DNA of 33,189 bases from Puniceicoccales bacterium (GCA_031267915.1 JAIRYE010000016.1:1-33189); one strand, 5' to 3'; counted from the stretch's first letter, positions 1 through 8,520 are shown. Program-made: numbers and translations. The notes: generated from the letters alone by a model not told the origin.

Positions 1-53
1 TTCGGAAAATAAATCCTTATCTTTTCAAAAATTTCCTCTTTTATCAGTTCCAT
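1..53 (-). CDS. Possible 5' end of a leftward gene cut by the window edge
   Basis: An ATG on the minus strand at 53 opens a frame that stays open to base 1 (MELIKEEIFEKIRIYFP...). It lies downstream of trkA in the same direction. Seventeen codons are too few to identify a family. The gap to trkA is about 77 bases and holds a TTGACA-like element on the minus strand but no clear -10. This is a candidate only; it could be chance. Confidence 0.25.
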   Translation of the reverse strand, partial: MELIKEEIFEKIRIYFP

Positions 54-130
54 TGTCAAACTTTTCACTCTTTCTTTTTTCAGGGGTGTCAATACTTTCC
101 TTATGAGTCCTGAGCCTAGGGTCGGAATTC

Positions 131-1498
131 TCAGACAAACATATTTACCACAGAAGTTACTGCATCACTCAGCACCGCAGCGACCACGTGGTCATTTTCA
201 AGAATCACATCATCGGCGGAGGGAACCTTGGCGTCGAAATTTCTCATCAGAGAAATCAGCACACATTCCGCCGGCAGCCCTAATTCCCTCAGCGGCCTCC
301 CTATCAACTGGCAAGATTTTCCAATTTTGAATTCTATGAAGGAGCAGTTTTGATCTGTAATTTCTGCAATAATTCTGTAATTTTTGGTGGATACATAGCT
401 AATTAATTCCTTTGCCGTAGCCACCCGCTTGGAAATAATTTTTTCTATGCCGAGCACGTTTCGGACATTTGCCAGAACGGATTCATATTTTCCGTAGTTC
501 AGAGCCAGAAGAACATATTTTGCGCCGATGAATTTCGCCTGAATTGCAACCAGGGTATTTTTTTCATCGTCATTTGAACAGGCAACAAAATAAGAACTTT
601 TGCACACGCATTCCTCTTTAAGCAGATCCAGCGTGGATGCATCTCCGTGGATAACTGTTACATTTGGAAACTCGGATGCCAGTTTTTCGCATTCCGCTAA
701 AGTTTCCTCTATGACCTTTATCCTGTACTCAGAAGAATTCAAATAGCGAATCAGCGCACGGGCAATACCAGACGTGCCAAAAATTGTTATGTTTATCGCT
801 GATTTCGCCTCCTCTATGTTCAATTTTTTCAACAGCGAAACCATATCCTCATGTTTACCAACAACGGTTATGACATCCCCTTCTTCAAGTGTTATGTCCG
901 GCGTTGGAATCGTCTCAGTGCCATTGCGGGAAACAGCAATGATTCTGGTATTAGTATCAATTCCCATATTCCGCAGCTGGCATTTGATTTTTGCCTTGGC
1001 AGTTACGCTGCATTTTCTCACTTCAATTTCATTGAAAGCAATATTTTCCACGGCGACTCTCCCCGGATTTCTTATTATTTTTGCAAACTCTGATGCGCAA
1101 ATTTTATCCGGATCAACGAGCATATTGATGTCAAAATGTCGCTGATAATTAAACTTATCATCCTTGGAATTGCTGACGAGGGTTGATGAATCGATCCTCG
1201 CCACTGTGTTTTTTGCACCCAAAAATTTCGCTATCGACGCAGCAATAATGTTTGCAGAGGTGTCACTGCTAACGGACAGAAAAAAATCACATTTTCCAAT
1301 GCCGGCACTGCGCAGGATGTTTATGTCTTTTATATCTCCCGCAAGTATCGCCACACTATACTTGTTTTGCAGCGCATCGATGATTGCTGGATCTTTGTCT
1401 ATGGCAACAATATCGTGCTTTTGATTGCTAAACGTCATGCAAAGAAAATCTCCAATTTCCCCTATCCCACCTATTATTATTCGCATTTTATCAGACAT
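131..1498 (-). CDS. trkA: Trk potassium uptake system peripheral NAD-binding protein TrkA
   Basis: This is a cytoplasmic regulatory subunit that binds NAD(H) and gates a TrkH/TrkG-type potassium channel. The 455 residues match the usual TrkA length and layout: two RCK units, each a Rossmann TrkA-N domain followed by a TrkA-C domain. The first Rossmann loop is GGIGEIG at residues 10-16, and Asp34 in AIDKDP is the expected nucleotide-ribose ligand. A second Rossmann start (ITIFGTSGIARAL) lies near residue 237. TrkA proteins usually begin close to the first glycine-rich loop, so Met5 is an alternative start. I kept the upstream ATG because a GAGA-containing purine stretch precedes it. It follows the glucosaminidase gene by 60 bases in the same direction. 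No membrane partner (trkH) is visible in the window. Confidence 0.93.
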   Translation of the reverse strand: MSDKMRIIIGGIGEIGDFLCMTFSNQKHDIVAIDKDPAIIDALQNKYSVAILAGDIKDINILRSAGIGKCDFFLSVSSDTSANIIAASIAKFLGAKNTVARIDSSTLVSNSKDDKFNYQRHFDINMLVDPDKICASEFAKIIRNPGRVAVENIAFNEIEVRKCSVTAKAKIKCQLRNMGIDTNTRIIAVSRNGTETIPTPDITLEEGDVITVVGKHEDMVSLLKKLNIEEAKSAINITIFGTSGIARALIRYLNSSEYRIKVIEETLAECEKLASEFPNVTVIHGDASTLDLLKEECVCKSSYFVACSNDDEKNTLVAIQAKFIGAKYVLLALNYGKYESVLANVRNVLGIEKIISKRVATAKELISYVSTKNYRIIAEITDQNCSFIEFKIGKSCQLIGRPLRELGLPAECVLISLMRNFDAKVPSADDVILENDHVVAAVLSDAVTSVVNMFV

Positions 1499-1558
1499 TT
1501 TCGCTTATTTTTTCTCGCATCGGAAACAACTCAGCAGGTCGCCGCACACCTCCAAAGG

Positions 1559-2161
1559 CTACTTCATTTTCAAAAGTGCACTGACTTTCGACAGCAGAAC
1601 ATCTCCATAATTTCCATCCGCATACCACTTCCCGGTTAGAGCTCGTGCGGACCTTGCAGATCCCCTTTGCACAATACCAAATCTTGAGTCAACGCACTCG
1701 TTCTTTAGTGGCAACTTCGATCCATACGCCTTCAAATGTTGCACATGCGCACGCACACCTCTCCTTATGGAAAAAAAACAAGCCCAGTAAATATCATAAT
1801 CCATCGTCCCAAGTCCTCCAAAATTATTTTGTTCGCTGTCAATCTCTCCTCCGAATCGCAGGAAATTCGTCTCGTGGCACATTTGAACAAAGGCAATGTC
1901 GTGGTTAACTCCCTCATATTCACACTCCCAGATATACGTCTTCACAATATATCTCAATCTCTGCGAGGTAATTTTTTCGTTGTATGCTCTCACATAGTCG
2001 AACATCATTTGCTCCGTAGCTCGGCCTCTGGCAATCACATTGTATGAGCTAAACGGAATAATGAACGATCTTGGCAGCAGATATCCCCACTGCAGGTACG
2101 CGGCAACAGCCACCACACACAACACACCGCCAACCGAGATAATCTTTCCGAAGATTTTCAT
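1559..2161 (-). CDS. Membrane-anchored glucosaminidase (GH73-type peptidoglycan hydrolase)
   Basis: A 200-residue protein with an N-terminal hydrophobic segment (about residues 6-30) that would act as a signal anchor, leaving the rest in the periplasm. The body has hallmarks of the mannosyl-glycoprotein endo-beta-N-acetylglucosaminidase family (GH73): a helix ending in FVQMCHETNF with the probable catalytic Glu97, then a NNFGGLG motif, then an aromatic stretch (DIYWACFF) leading to RRGVRAHVQHLKAY. The family cleaves the GlcNAc-MurNAc glycan strand. The gene sits just downstream of mreB (41-base gap), where mreC is commonly found, so a role in wall remodelling during elongation is an inference from position. 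Family assignment is strong; the physiological role is open. Confidence 0.85.
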   Translation of the reverse strand: MKIFGKIISVGGVLCVVAVAAYLQWGYLLPRSFIIPFSSYNVIARGRATEQMMFDYVRAYNEKITSQRLRYIVKTYIWECEYEGVNHDIAFVQMCHETNFLRFGGEIDSEQNNFGGLGTMDYDIYWACFFSIRRGVRAHVQHLKAYGSKLPLKNECVDSRFGIVQRGSARSARALTGKWYADGNYGDVLLSKVSALLKMK

Positions 2162-2202
2162 AGGATAATTTCACAGCATGCGTCTGCAGGTTAAACTACA
2201 TC

Positions 2203-3252
2203 CTACTCGTTGTCAAACCAAACCGACAGATCTTGCAAAACAGTCCCAGTTCCGTTGGCCACGGCACTTAGTGGATCACTTGATACCACAACCGGCAACC
2301 CAGTTTCCGCAGACATCAGAACATCGAGATTTTTTATTAGAGCCCCACCTCCAGCCAAAACTATTCCGCGGTCTACCAAATCCGATGACAATTCTGGCGG
2401 ACATTGCTCCAGAGCTCCCTTGACAACATTTACAATCGAAGCAATGGAATCCTTGAGTGCCTCCCTGATTTCGCTGGACGTAATTGTCACGGTTCTGGGA
2501 AGGCCAACAACGGCATCGCGACCCTTTATTGAAATTGATAGCTCCCTGTCCAGTGGTGACGCCGATCCGATTTTTATTTTCAGTTCCTCTGCGGTGCGTT
2601 CCCCAATGATCAAATTATATTCCCGCTTGACATAATTTATTATGCTGTGATCCATTTCGTCTCCGCCGACACGCATGCTGCGGGAAAAAACCACGCCATT
2701 CAGCGACAGAATTGCCACTTCCGTCGTCCCTCCGCCGATGTCAACTATCATGTTGGCTGCCGGTTCATCAATGGGAAGTCCAACTCCTATCGCCGCAGCC
2801 ATTGGTTCCTGAATTAGCAACACATCGCGTGCTCCCGCATGAATAGCAGCTTCCTTCACCGCACGCTTTTCAACCTCCGTTATTCCGGAGGGAACCGCGA
2901 TTATAACGCGGGGAGGAACAAGTTTCATTGACTTGGAAACTTTCCCGATGAAATACCTCAGCATTGCCTCGGTAACTTCGAAATCAGCTATAACACCATC
3001 CTTCATTGGACGCAGAGCAATTATGCTTCCCGGAGTTTTGCCAAGCATTTTTTTCGCCTCAAGTCCAACGGCACGTATGCGCCGCGTCGTCGTGTAAACG
3101 GCAACAACACTCGGCTCGCGCAGCACGATTCCCCTGTCACGGACAAAAACTAGCGTATTGGCCGTGCCAAGATCAATTCCTATGTCATGGGACCAAAAGC
3201 CAAAAAGATTTGCCAAAAAATTCGTCAGCGTATTTTTTAAATTTCGTATCAT
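2203..3252 (-). CDS. mreB: Rod shape-determining protein MreB
   Basis: An actin-like ATPase that polymerises under the inner membrane and positions the elongation-phase peptidoglycan machinery. At 349 residues it is full length. The phosphate-1 loop DLGTANTLVF is at about residues 27-36, the phosphate-2 loop DIGGGTTEVAIL near 171, and the adenosine motif LAGGGALIKNLD near 300. The amphipathic N-terminal stretch (NLKNTLTNFLANLFGF) is typical of MreB membrane binding. Downstream on the same strand lies a glucosaminidase, not mreC/mreD; those genes must be elsewhere or absent. A stem-loop lies between this gene and the upstream transferase gene, so mreB may have its own transcript start, although I see no convincing promoter there. 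Confidence 0.97.
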   Translation of the reverse strand: MIRNLKNTLTNFLANLFGFWSHDIGIDLGTANTLVFVRDRGIVLREPSVVAVYTTTRRIRAVGLEAKKMLGKTPGSIIALRPMKDGVIADFEVTEAMLRYFIGKVSKSMKLVPPRVIIAVPSGITEVEKRAVKEAAIHAGARDVLLIQEPMAAAIGVGLPIDEPAANMIVDIGGGTTEVAILSLNGVVFSRSMRVGGDEMDHSIINYVKREYNLIIGERTAEELKIKIGSASPLDRELSISIKGRDAVVGLPRTVTITSSEIREALKDSIASIVNVVKGALEQCPPELSSDLVDRGIVLAGGGALIKNLDVLMSAETGLPVVVSSDPLSAVANGTGTVLQDLSVWFDNE

Positions 3253-3329
3253 TTAAGAGTACTTGCTAAAAAAGGTATAAAAAGCGCATCCTCCTGCAAG
3301 AAAATTCATCGTCGTATTTTAAAATCCAC

Positions 3330-3353
3330 ACAAAGGCCCATTCGGAGCTTTGT
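3330..3353 (-). terminator. Stem-loop between the transferase gene and mreB
   Basis: Arms 3330-3339 and 3344-3353 pair over ten positions with one C-C mismatch and one G-T wobble, around a four-base loop. It lies directly downstream of the transferase stop codon. The T-run that follows on the minus strand is short and interrupted (ATTTTAAAA), so it is at best a weak intrinsic terminator or a processing hairpin. Confidence 0.35.
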
Positions 3354-3361
3354 CTTTGGAG

Positions 3362-3982
3362 CTAATTTTTTCTTAAACTTCCACTGAAAATCATGGAATG
3401 TTTGGGCAAAATAGTCCCCGGGTTGATCACCGTATTGCAGGCAATTTCCGAATGATCCCCAATTATTGCACCGAATTTGTTGACTCCCATTGGAATTCGA
3501 TCGCCATGGCAGTGGACCACGACTTCTTTTTTGTCCAGCCTAAGGTTTGCCAAAATTACGCCAGCCCCAAGGTGAACAAAATTCCCCAAAACGGAATCAC
3601 CAACGTAGTTAAAATGCGGCACCTGTACATTTTTCAAAAGAATTGAATTCTTCAGTTCGCAGGAATTTCCCACCAGGCAATTTTGCCCCACAATTACATT
3701 TTGCCGTATGTAGGCAAATGGCCGAATGACAGCACCTTCATCTATGTAGGCGGGCCCATCTATGACACAAACAGGTGGCAGTTGCACGGACTCATGGATA
3801 AAAACATTGTCGCCCACATGGCACCCCAGCGGCATATTTCGCTTTGCATTTCCCATTTTCGCCGACTCCTCCGCCACTGCAAAATTGATGTTTTTCAGCC
3901 AAAAACCCGGGTTTTCGTCCAGCGGAAAATACTTAAAAAACCTCCAGGAAGCTTCGATGTCGAAAAACTCACGCGCAATCAT
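3362..3982 (-). CDS. Left-handed beta-helix (hexapeptide repeat) transferase, GlmU C-terminal-like
   Basis: A 206-residue protein dominated by imperfect hexapeptide repeats from about residue 60 onwards (for example VFIHES, VCVIDG, AYIDEG, AVIRPF, VIVGQN, CLVGNS). This is the signature of a left-handed parallel beta helix as in the acetyltransferase half of GlmU. The end (FGAIIGDHSEIACNTVINPG) also fits that family. There is no N-terminal nucleotidyltransferase domain with the GlmU GAGKGTRM-type motif, so it is not bifunctional GlmU; proteins of this size are often annotated as UDP-GlcNAc diphosphorylase-like acyltransferases. The start lies four bases beyond the dnaJ stop, so it is very probably cotranscribed with grpE-dnaJ. 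The substrate cannot be told from sequence. Confidence 0.8.
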   Translation of the reverse strand: MIAREFFDIEASWRFFKYFPLDENPGFWLKNINFAVAEESAKMGNAKRNMPLGCHVGDNVFIHESVQLPPVCVIDGPAYIDEGAVIRPFAYIRQNVIVGQNCLVGNSCELKNSILLKNVQVPHFNYVGDSVLGNFVHLGAGVILANLRLDKKEVVVHCHGDRIPMGVNKFGAIIGDHSEIACNTVINPGTILPKHSMIFSGSLRKN

Positions 3983-3985
3983 ATT

Positions 3986-5131
3986 TTACTCAAATTTTTT
4001 TTTAAATTTCTGGAAAAATCCCTCATCCTTCCCGCTGCATGATTTTTCGAATTCCTGCAATTTTTCTCTCTGCTCTCCCGTCAATTTCGTTGGGACGTCA
4101 ATGGTTACTTTTACGTATTGATTGCCCCTGCTTCCCGGGTGATTTAAAATCGGCATTCCGTACCCCTTCATGCGAAAACTTGTCTCGGACTGCGTCCCGG
4201 CAGGAATTTTAAGATTGGCATGGCCGTCTATTGCTGCGACCTCCACTTCCCCTCCCAGGGCAGCAGTTGCAAATGGAATTTTTTGCACGCAGTAGAGATT
4301 ATCCTCGTGGCGCTCAAAACGTCCATCTTCCTCGATGTAAATCACGGCATACAAATCCCCACTGGGAGCCCCATTGGTTCCTGCTTCCCCAGCTCCACTC
4401 ATGCGCAAATTCGCACCGTCAAATATTCCTGCTGGGATTTTTATCTTGGTCGCATACTGATCTCTGACTCGACCGCTTCCACCACAGGCAGTGCAAGGCT
4501 TTTCAATTTTCGTACCAGATCCGTGGCAATCGGGACACGTTTGCCTCATGCTAAAAAATCCCTGCCGCGTGGAAAAAACACCGGTTCCTTTGCAGGTTCC
4601 ACAGGTAACCTTTTTGGATCCCGGAGAAGCTCCGCTGCCACCACACTTTGCACAGAGTACATTTTTCCTGTATTTTATCGTTTTTTCGGTACCCCTAAAC
4701 GCCTCATCGAGGGTTATCTTCAAATTGTAGCGCAAATCTTCTCCGGCTTGCCCCTGGGTCTGCCTCGCATGAGAATTTCTACCAAAGCCAAAAAAACTTC
4801 CGAAACCACTTTCTTCGAACACCTCGCGAAATACATCAAAAGGATCATTAAAGTTGCCGGATCCCCATCCCGCCGAGTTCGCATGCATTCCACCACTCTG
4901 CTCAAATGCGCCATGTCCGTATCTGTCATAGGCAGCACGCTTGTTTTTATCTTTCAAAACTTCATAGGCTTCAGCAGCTTCCTTGAATTTCTCCTCTGCG
5001 GCTTTGGCCTTCTCTCCGGGGTTTTTATCGGGATGATACTTTACGGCCATCCGACGATAGGCCTTTTTGATATCCTCGGCGGAAGCATCCCTTGGTATTC
5101 CAAGAACATCGTAATAGTCAGCCTTACTCAT
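3986..5131 (-). CDS. dnaJ: Chaperone protein DnaJ
   Basis: Hsp40 co-chaperone that delivers unfolded clients to DnaK and stimulates its ATPase. The J domain starts at once ([20 protein letters not shown]) with the HPD tripeptide in [11 protein letters not shown] Gly/Phe-rich linker follows ([12 protein letters not shown]), then a zinc-binding region with all four CxxCxGxG repeats ([32 protein letters not shown]), then the substrate-binding C-terminus. I chose the ATG at 5131, not a longer upstream frame, because [11 protein letters not shown] is the canonical DnaJ beginning. This gives 381 residues, the normal length. The start overlaps the grpE stop by eight bases, suggesting translational coupling. 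dnaK is not in the window. Confidence 0.97.
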   Translation of the reverse strand: MSKADYYDVLGIPRDASAEDIKKAYRRMAVKYHPDKNPGEKAKAAEEKFKEAAEAYEVLKDKNKRAAYDRYGHGAFEQSGGMHANSAGWGSGNFNDPFDVFREVFEESGFGSFFGFGRNSHARQTQGQAGEDLRYNLKITLDEAFRGTEKTIKYRKNVLCAKCGGSGASPGSKKVTCGTCKGTGVFSTRQGFFSMRQTCPDCHGSGTKIEKPCTACGGSGRVRDQYATKIKIPAGIFDGANLRMSGAGEAGTNGAPSGDLYAVIYIEEDGRFERHEDNLYCVQKIPFATAALGGEVEVAAIDGHANLKIPAGTQSETSFRMKGYGMPILNHPGSRGNQYVKVTIDVPTKLTGEQREKLQEFEKSCSGKDEGFFQKFKKKFE

Positions 5132-5780
5132 GTTTCTCTGAATCTTCTTTTTCCTGCTCGGCACGATAGGAGACCGTGACAGCCGCCGGGCGCAGCAACC
5201 TGTTGCTAAGTTTATATCCCTTCCTGTCAACGGAAATTACCGTATCATTTTCCCTGTCATTGTCTGGGACGTGGCGCACACAGTCATGGAAATTGGCGTC
5301 AAACTTTTCGTTTAGCGGGCAAATTTCTTCCAGGCCATAGGAAGACAGCAGATTTTGAAAGTCCATTAAAATCATCCTAAATCCGTCGGCAATCACTTTA
5401 TTCTCCTGCTGTTGGCAGGCAGCTAAACCGAATTCAAAATTATCCAGTACGGGAAGGAGCGTCTCCATAATTTCGGCTATGGTAACGCTTCTGATCTCGG
5501 CTCGTTCCTTCTGCGCTCGCCTTTTATAATTCTCCAAATCCGCCAGTGCACGCAGCAGTGCATCCTTGTGATTATCGACTTCCCGCTGCTTTTCCTCTAA
5601 TTTTTTTCCCAGATCCGTTGCGTTGTCTAGATTTCTTTGCGCTGCGGAATCCGGAAGCTGCAAATTCTCCGGCTCTCCGCCGCTAATTTCCTTACTTGCG
5701 CCGCATGCGTCCTCTAATTCGCTTCCGTCTTCATCCAGCACACGCCGCAGATCCGATTGAAATTCTCTAGTCACGCACAT
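5124..5780 (-). CDS. grpE: Nucleotide exchange factor GrpE
   Basis: Promotes ADP release from DnaK. The 218-residue protein has an acidic, poorly conserved N-terminus, then a long coiled coil (about residues 55-105, with [18 protein letters not shown]). The compact beta domain carries family motifs: [12 protein letters not shown], and near the end [23 protein letters not shown]. It is first in a leftward run grpE-dnaJ-transferase. The order grpE-dnaJ without dnaK is unusual compared with the common grpE-dnaK-dnaJ order, but gene scattering is frequent. A TATACT hexamer lies directly before the start codon, so the true promoter or start may sit a little differently from my call. Confidence 0.96.
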   Translation of the reverse strand: MCVTREFQSDLRRVLDEDGSELEDACGASKEISGGEPENLQLPDSAAQRNLDNATDLGKKLEEKQREVDNHKDALLRALADLENYKRRAQKERAEIRSVTIAEIMETLLPVLDNFEFGLAACQQQENKVIADGFRMILMDFQNLLSSYGLEEICPLNEKFDANFHDCVRHVPDNDRENDTVISVDRKGYKLSNRLLRPAAVTVSYRAEQEKEDSEKHE

Positions 5781-5950
5781 AGTATAGCAAAAATTATGCC
5801 ATCGAAATTTTTGTTAAAAATTTATGGCAAAATTAACAATTTTACGCCACTATTCGAGCGCTCCTCACCATCTTTCAGCGCAATTCATTTTTCTCCCTGC
5901 TGTGAAAAATATTGATTTTTTTTTGCAAACGATCAGAAATGATCCCTCCT

Positions 5951-6036
5951 GCTCGAGTGGCGGAATGGTAGACGCTGAGGACTTAAAATCCTTTGTCAGT
6001 AATGACGTGCGGGTTCGAGTCCCGCCCCGAGCACCA
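5951..6036 (+). tRNA. tRNA-Leu (anticodon UAA), CCA encoded
   Basis: Class II tRNA of 86 bases including an encoded CCA end. The D arm is GCGGAATGGTAGACGC. The anticodon stem GAGGA/TCCTT encloses the loop CTTAAAA, giving anticodon TAA for codon UUA. The variable arm GTCA-gtaa-TGAC is long, as expected for leucine. The T arm is GCGGG-TTCGAGT-CCCGC. The acceptor stem GCTCGAG/CCCGAGC pairs except for one A-C opposition at position 6:67. Confidence 0.96.
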
Positions 6037-6076
6037 AATTTTTTTTATGAAAGCGAAAAATTTTCAATAAAAAAAC

Positions 6077-6105
6077 TTGACAAGGCAGTGGGCGAAATGG
6101 ATAAT
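6077..6105 (+). promoter_or_regulatory. Sigma-70-type promoter of the outer-membrane-type gene
   Basis: TTGACA at 6077-6082 is followed, after exactly 17 bases, by GATAAT at 6100-6105. The -35 box is consensus and the -10 box is one base off. The downstream gene starts at 6140 behind an AAAGGA ribosome site, leaving a leader of about 25 bases. This is the best promoter I can see in the window. Confidence 0.8.
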
Positions 6106-6139
6106 GCTTGCACAAACTTATTTCTAACAAAGGAAATTC

Positions 6140-7039
6140 ATGAAAAAATTATCTATTATGTTTGCTGCGTTGCTTGGCGTCGCGTGCCTTGGAGCAGCGG
6201 ATGCGTCTGCTTCGTGGCAGTCGGATATCTCCGTCGATGCCAGTGCAAAATTTGAGAGCAAGCACGTCTTCAGAGGTCGTCAGCAGATGAAAGAGGCTTT
6301 TGTCACCGATTTGTGCATTGGTTACAAAGGTTTTTCTGACATTGAGTTGTACCTCGGAGCCGATGCTGCATTTGGCTTGCATTCCTATCGGAAGGTACCG
6401 GATTTGGCCGGTGGCGTTCTAGCGATTGCAGACATGGAAGCTGCTTCGAATATGGGGTTTCTTCGTCATCTCAACGAAAACTTGTCTCCCTACATTGGTA
6501 TAGTGTACGAAATAGATGACACGTTCAGCATCGAGGGAGGGTATACCCATCACTTCTACGTGTCCAGATCATTCATCACGACTCTTGCTGAAGTAACAGA
6601 AAAAGGATCGGATGAAATTTATGCCGGCGTTTGTGCTGATATTTTACTATCCCCATCTGCGTATTGCTTCTATGATTTTTCAAGAAGGGAATTCGCATTG
6701 GAGGGCAAAGTGGGTTACTATTTTGATCTGTCGGAGCAGGTTCTTTCCGGACTCGGAATTGATCTTGGCGCAAAACTTGGCTACGATCGCACAGTCAAGC
6801 CCTATGGAGCTAAAGAGCAAATTGAAACGATTTTCCCATCAGAATCAAAGAAAGGCTACTGGTACTACGGAATAACTGCCGATCTCGTGTGCGCCCTGGG
6901 CGAACATGCTAAAACCAAGATTGGTGCTGCCGTTGAAGGAAACTCTGCCAAAGGTGATTCATGGGTAAACAATGGCGGAATTGATGGATCCAAGAGAACT
7001 TCTGTTTGGTTCAACGCTTCCGTTGACTGCTCATTCTAG
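6140..7039 (+). CDS. Putative outer membrane beta-barrel protein
   Basis: A 299-residue protein with a clear Sec signal peptide (MKKLSIMFAALLGVACLGAADASA, given here as its two halves MKKLSIMFAALLG and VACLGAADASA; likely cut after ASA near residue 24). The mature part is rich in alternating hydrophobic/polar stretches with many aromatic residues (for example GYYFDLSEQV, YWYYGITADLVCAL). It ends in Phe, the usual outer-membrane sorting residue. The family is not recognised; a porin-like or structural barrel is inferred. It stands alone, with its own near-consensus promoter and a strong intrinsic terminator, which suggests abundant expression. The ribosome site AAAGGA lies six bases before the ATG. 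Confidence 0.75.
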   Translation: MKKLSIMFAALLGVACLGAADASASWQSDISVDASAKFESKHVFRGRQQMKEAFVTDLCIGYKGFSDIELYLGADAAFGLHSYRKVPDLAGGVLAIADMEAASNMGFLRHLNENLSPYIGIVYEIDDTFSIEGGYTHHFYVSRSFITTLAEVTEKGSDEIYAGVCADILLSPSAYCFYDFSRREFALEGKVGYYFDLSEQVLSGLGIDLGAKLGYDRTVKPYGAKEQIETIFPSESKKGYWYYGITADLVCALGEHAKTKIGAAVEGNSAKGDSWVNNGGIDGSKRTSVWFNASVDCSF

Positions 7040-7060
7040 GGTTTAATTTTACAAGCAAGG

Positions 7061-7086
7061 GCTCCAACTTCCGTTGGAGCTTTTTT
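7061..7086 (+). terminator. Intrinsic terminator after the outer-membrane-type gene
   Basis: Perfect eight-base stem GCTCCAAC (7061-7068) and GTTGGAGC (7073-7080), with the four-base loop TTCC, followed by six T residues at 7081-7086. It lies about 20 bases after the stop codon. Confidence 0.92.
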
Positions 7087-7158
7087 ACTTTCAATGGGCA
7101 ATTCTACGGCAGCAGAATTGTGAAAAATAAATTTCGGATTACGGCTGCTTAATAATCA

Positions 7159-7186
7159 TTGACAAACGGCCGAGCAATAATACTCA
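7159..7186 (+). promoter_or_regulatory. Probable promoter of the nusA operon
   Basis: Consensus TTGACA at 7159-7164, followed after 16 bases by TACTCA at 7181-7186. The -10 box is poor, so the exact start is uncertain. The position, between a strong terminator and the nusA leader hairpin, makes a promoter here likely. Confidence 0.45.
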
Positions 7187-7209
7187 GAAGCATGAGTTTT
7201 TGATACTGC

Positions 7210-7233
7210 AAAGTGGGCTTGCCCGCTTTTTTT
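7210..7233 (+). terminator. Terminator-like hairpin in the nusA leader (possible attenuator)
   Basis: The sequence from 7210 folds as AAAGTGGGC facing GCCCGCTTT, with one T-G wobble and a very tight loop, and runs into an unbroken T tract (7227-7233). It sits between the candidate promoter at 7159 and the nusA start at 7259, so a transcript from that promoter must pass it. No gene lies between the terminator at 7061 and this hairpin, which argues for a leader attenuator and not a gene end. Regulation by NusA itself is inference. Confidence 0.6.
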
Positions 7234-7258
7234 GTTATTGACATTTTAAAGGAATCAA

Positions 7259-8512
7259 ATGGGAACTAGCAACCAAATATTATCCGTGCTGGAGTACATG
7301 GAAAAAGAAAAGGGTATAAGCCGTTCCGACATGATAGAAACTATTAGCGAAGCAATTCGCATCGCTGCGCTAAAGAGCGTAAATGCCGGACATGACGTGC
7401 GCATAGAAATTAATCCGAAGACTGGCAATCTACAGGCATGGGCGATATTTGAAGTGGTGGATTCCGTGAGCGATCCCAAAACGCAAATTCACCTCAGCAA
7501 AGCGCTCCTCCTTGATCAAACGGCTGAAGTCGGCTCCGTCATAGAAAAAGAAATTGACCCTTCGTTTCTGGGACGCATTGCCGCCCAAACCACAAGGCAA
7601 GCGATAATGCAGCGTATAAGGTCGTTTGAAAAGGACAAGCTCTACGACGATTTCAAAAGTCGCGTAGGTGACATAGTGTCCGGAATTGTGCGCAATTCCG
7701 ACAGCGGAAATTTCTACATAGATGTGAATGGGGCGGAGGCAATAATGCCGGCCCGCGAGTGTATTCGCGGAGAAGAATTCGCAATTGGGGAAAGGATCCG
7801 CTGCCTCCTCCTAAAATTGGACCCGTCGAGCAGGGACACAGAGCTGGTTCTCAGCCGAAGTCACGTGAATTTTGTCCGCCGATTGCTCGAAATTGAAGTC
7901 TCTGAAATCAGCGATGGAACCGTGGTGATCAAAGGAATAGCGCGCGAACCTGGCTATCGCACAAAAATTTGCGTTGACACAAACGATAAAAACATAGACC
8001 CCGTCGGTGCCTGCGTTGGGACAAGGGGCATTCGCATCAAGAGTATCGTCCGCGAGTTAAATGGAGAAAAAATTGACATAATTAGGTACAGCGAAAATAT
8101 CGAAAAATTACTCGCAGAGTCGATAAAGCCAGCCATTCCAAAGGACGTCCACATCGACCACAACGGAAGAATAATCTATTTCAAAGTTTCCGAAGGGGAC
8201 CTGTCAGTTGCCATCGGAAAGCGTGGATTGAATGCGAAATTAACCTCCCGAATGATGAACTGGCGGCTGGACATAGGCAAAGAAAATGCAGCTGTTCCCG
8301 AAAATTTTGGAGCAAAGCTCGAGCGTGCAGTTGCTGGATTGCACGGAATTCCGGGAATTAGTGATGAGCATGCGAAAAAGCTCGTGGCAATTGGCATTAC
8401 CGATATTGATGCGTTTGAGGGAGTTTCTGTGGAAGATCTGATAAATTCTGGATTTGAGCAATCGGAAGCGCAAAAGGTATTGGACAATGTGCAAAAGTTT
8501 TGTAAGAAATAG
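7259..8512 (+). CDS. nusA: Transcription termination/antitermination factor NusA
   Basis: Binds RNA polymerase and modulates pausing, termination and antitermination. Domains in order over 417 residues: N-terminal polymerase-binding domain (1-125), S1 domain (about 133-198, KSRVGDIVSGIVRN), KH1 (about 230-280, with VGACVGTRGIRIKSI) and KH2 (about 300-345, with VAIGKRGLNAKL). A C-terminal helix-hairpin-helix-like module follows (GIPGISDEHAKKLVAIGITD). It is shorter than E. coli NusA, having one such module instead of two acidic repeats. The ATG has an AAAGGA site six bases upstream. It heads a six-gene operon. rimP, which commonly precedes nusA, is missing here. Confidence 0.97.
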   Translation: MGTSNQILSVLEYMEKEKGISRSDMIETISEAIRIAALKSVNAGHDVRIEINPKTGNLQAWAIFEVVDSVSDPKTQIHLSKALLLDQTAEVGSVIEKEIDPSFLGRIAAQTTRQAIMQRIRSFEKDKLYDDFKSRVGDIVSGIVRNSDSGNFYIDVNGAEAIMPARECIRGEEFAIGERIRCLLLKLDPSSRDTELVLSRSHVNFVRRLLEIEVSEISDGTVVIKGIAREPGYRTKICVDTNDKNIDPVGACVGTRGIRIKSIVRELNGEKIDIIRYSENIEKLLAESIKPAIPKDVHIDHNGRIIYFKVSEGDLSVAIGKRGLNAKLTSRMMNWRLDIGKENAAVPENFGAKLERAVAGLHGIPGISDEHAKKLVAIGITDIDAFEGVSVEDLINSGFEQSEAQKVLDNVQKFCKK

Positions 8513-8520
8513 AGAACAAA

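Noticed and set aside
4220..5179. 319-codon rightward frame opposite dnaJ
   Set aside because: It is antisense to the J domain and zinc-finger region of dnaJ, with no start site or motif.
5131..5230. 33-codon N-terminal extension of dnaJ
   Set aside because: It overlaps the end of grpE, and DnaJ proteins begin at the [15 protein letters not shown] start.
5824..6255. 143-codon rightward frame across the tRNA-Leu gene
   Set aside because: It reads straight through a well-formed tRNA and into the outer-membrane gene in another frame; no protein-like character.
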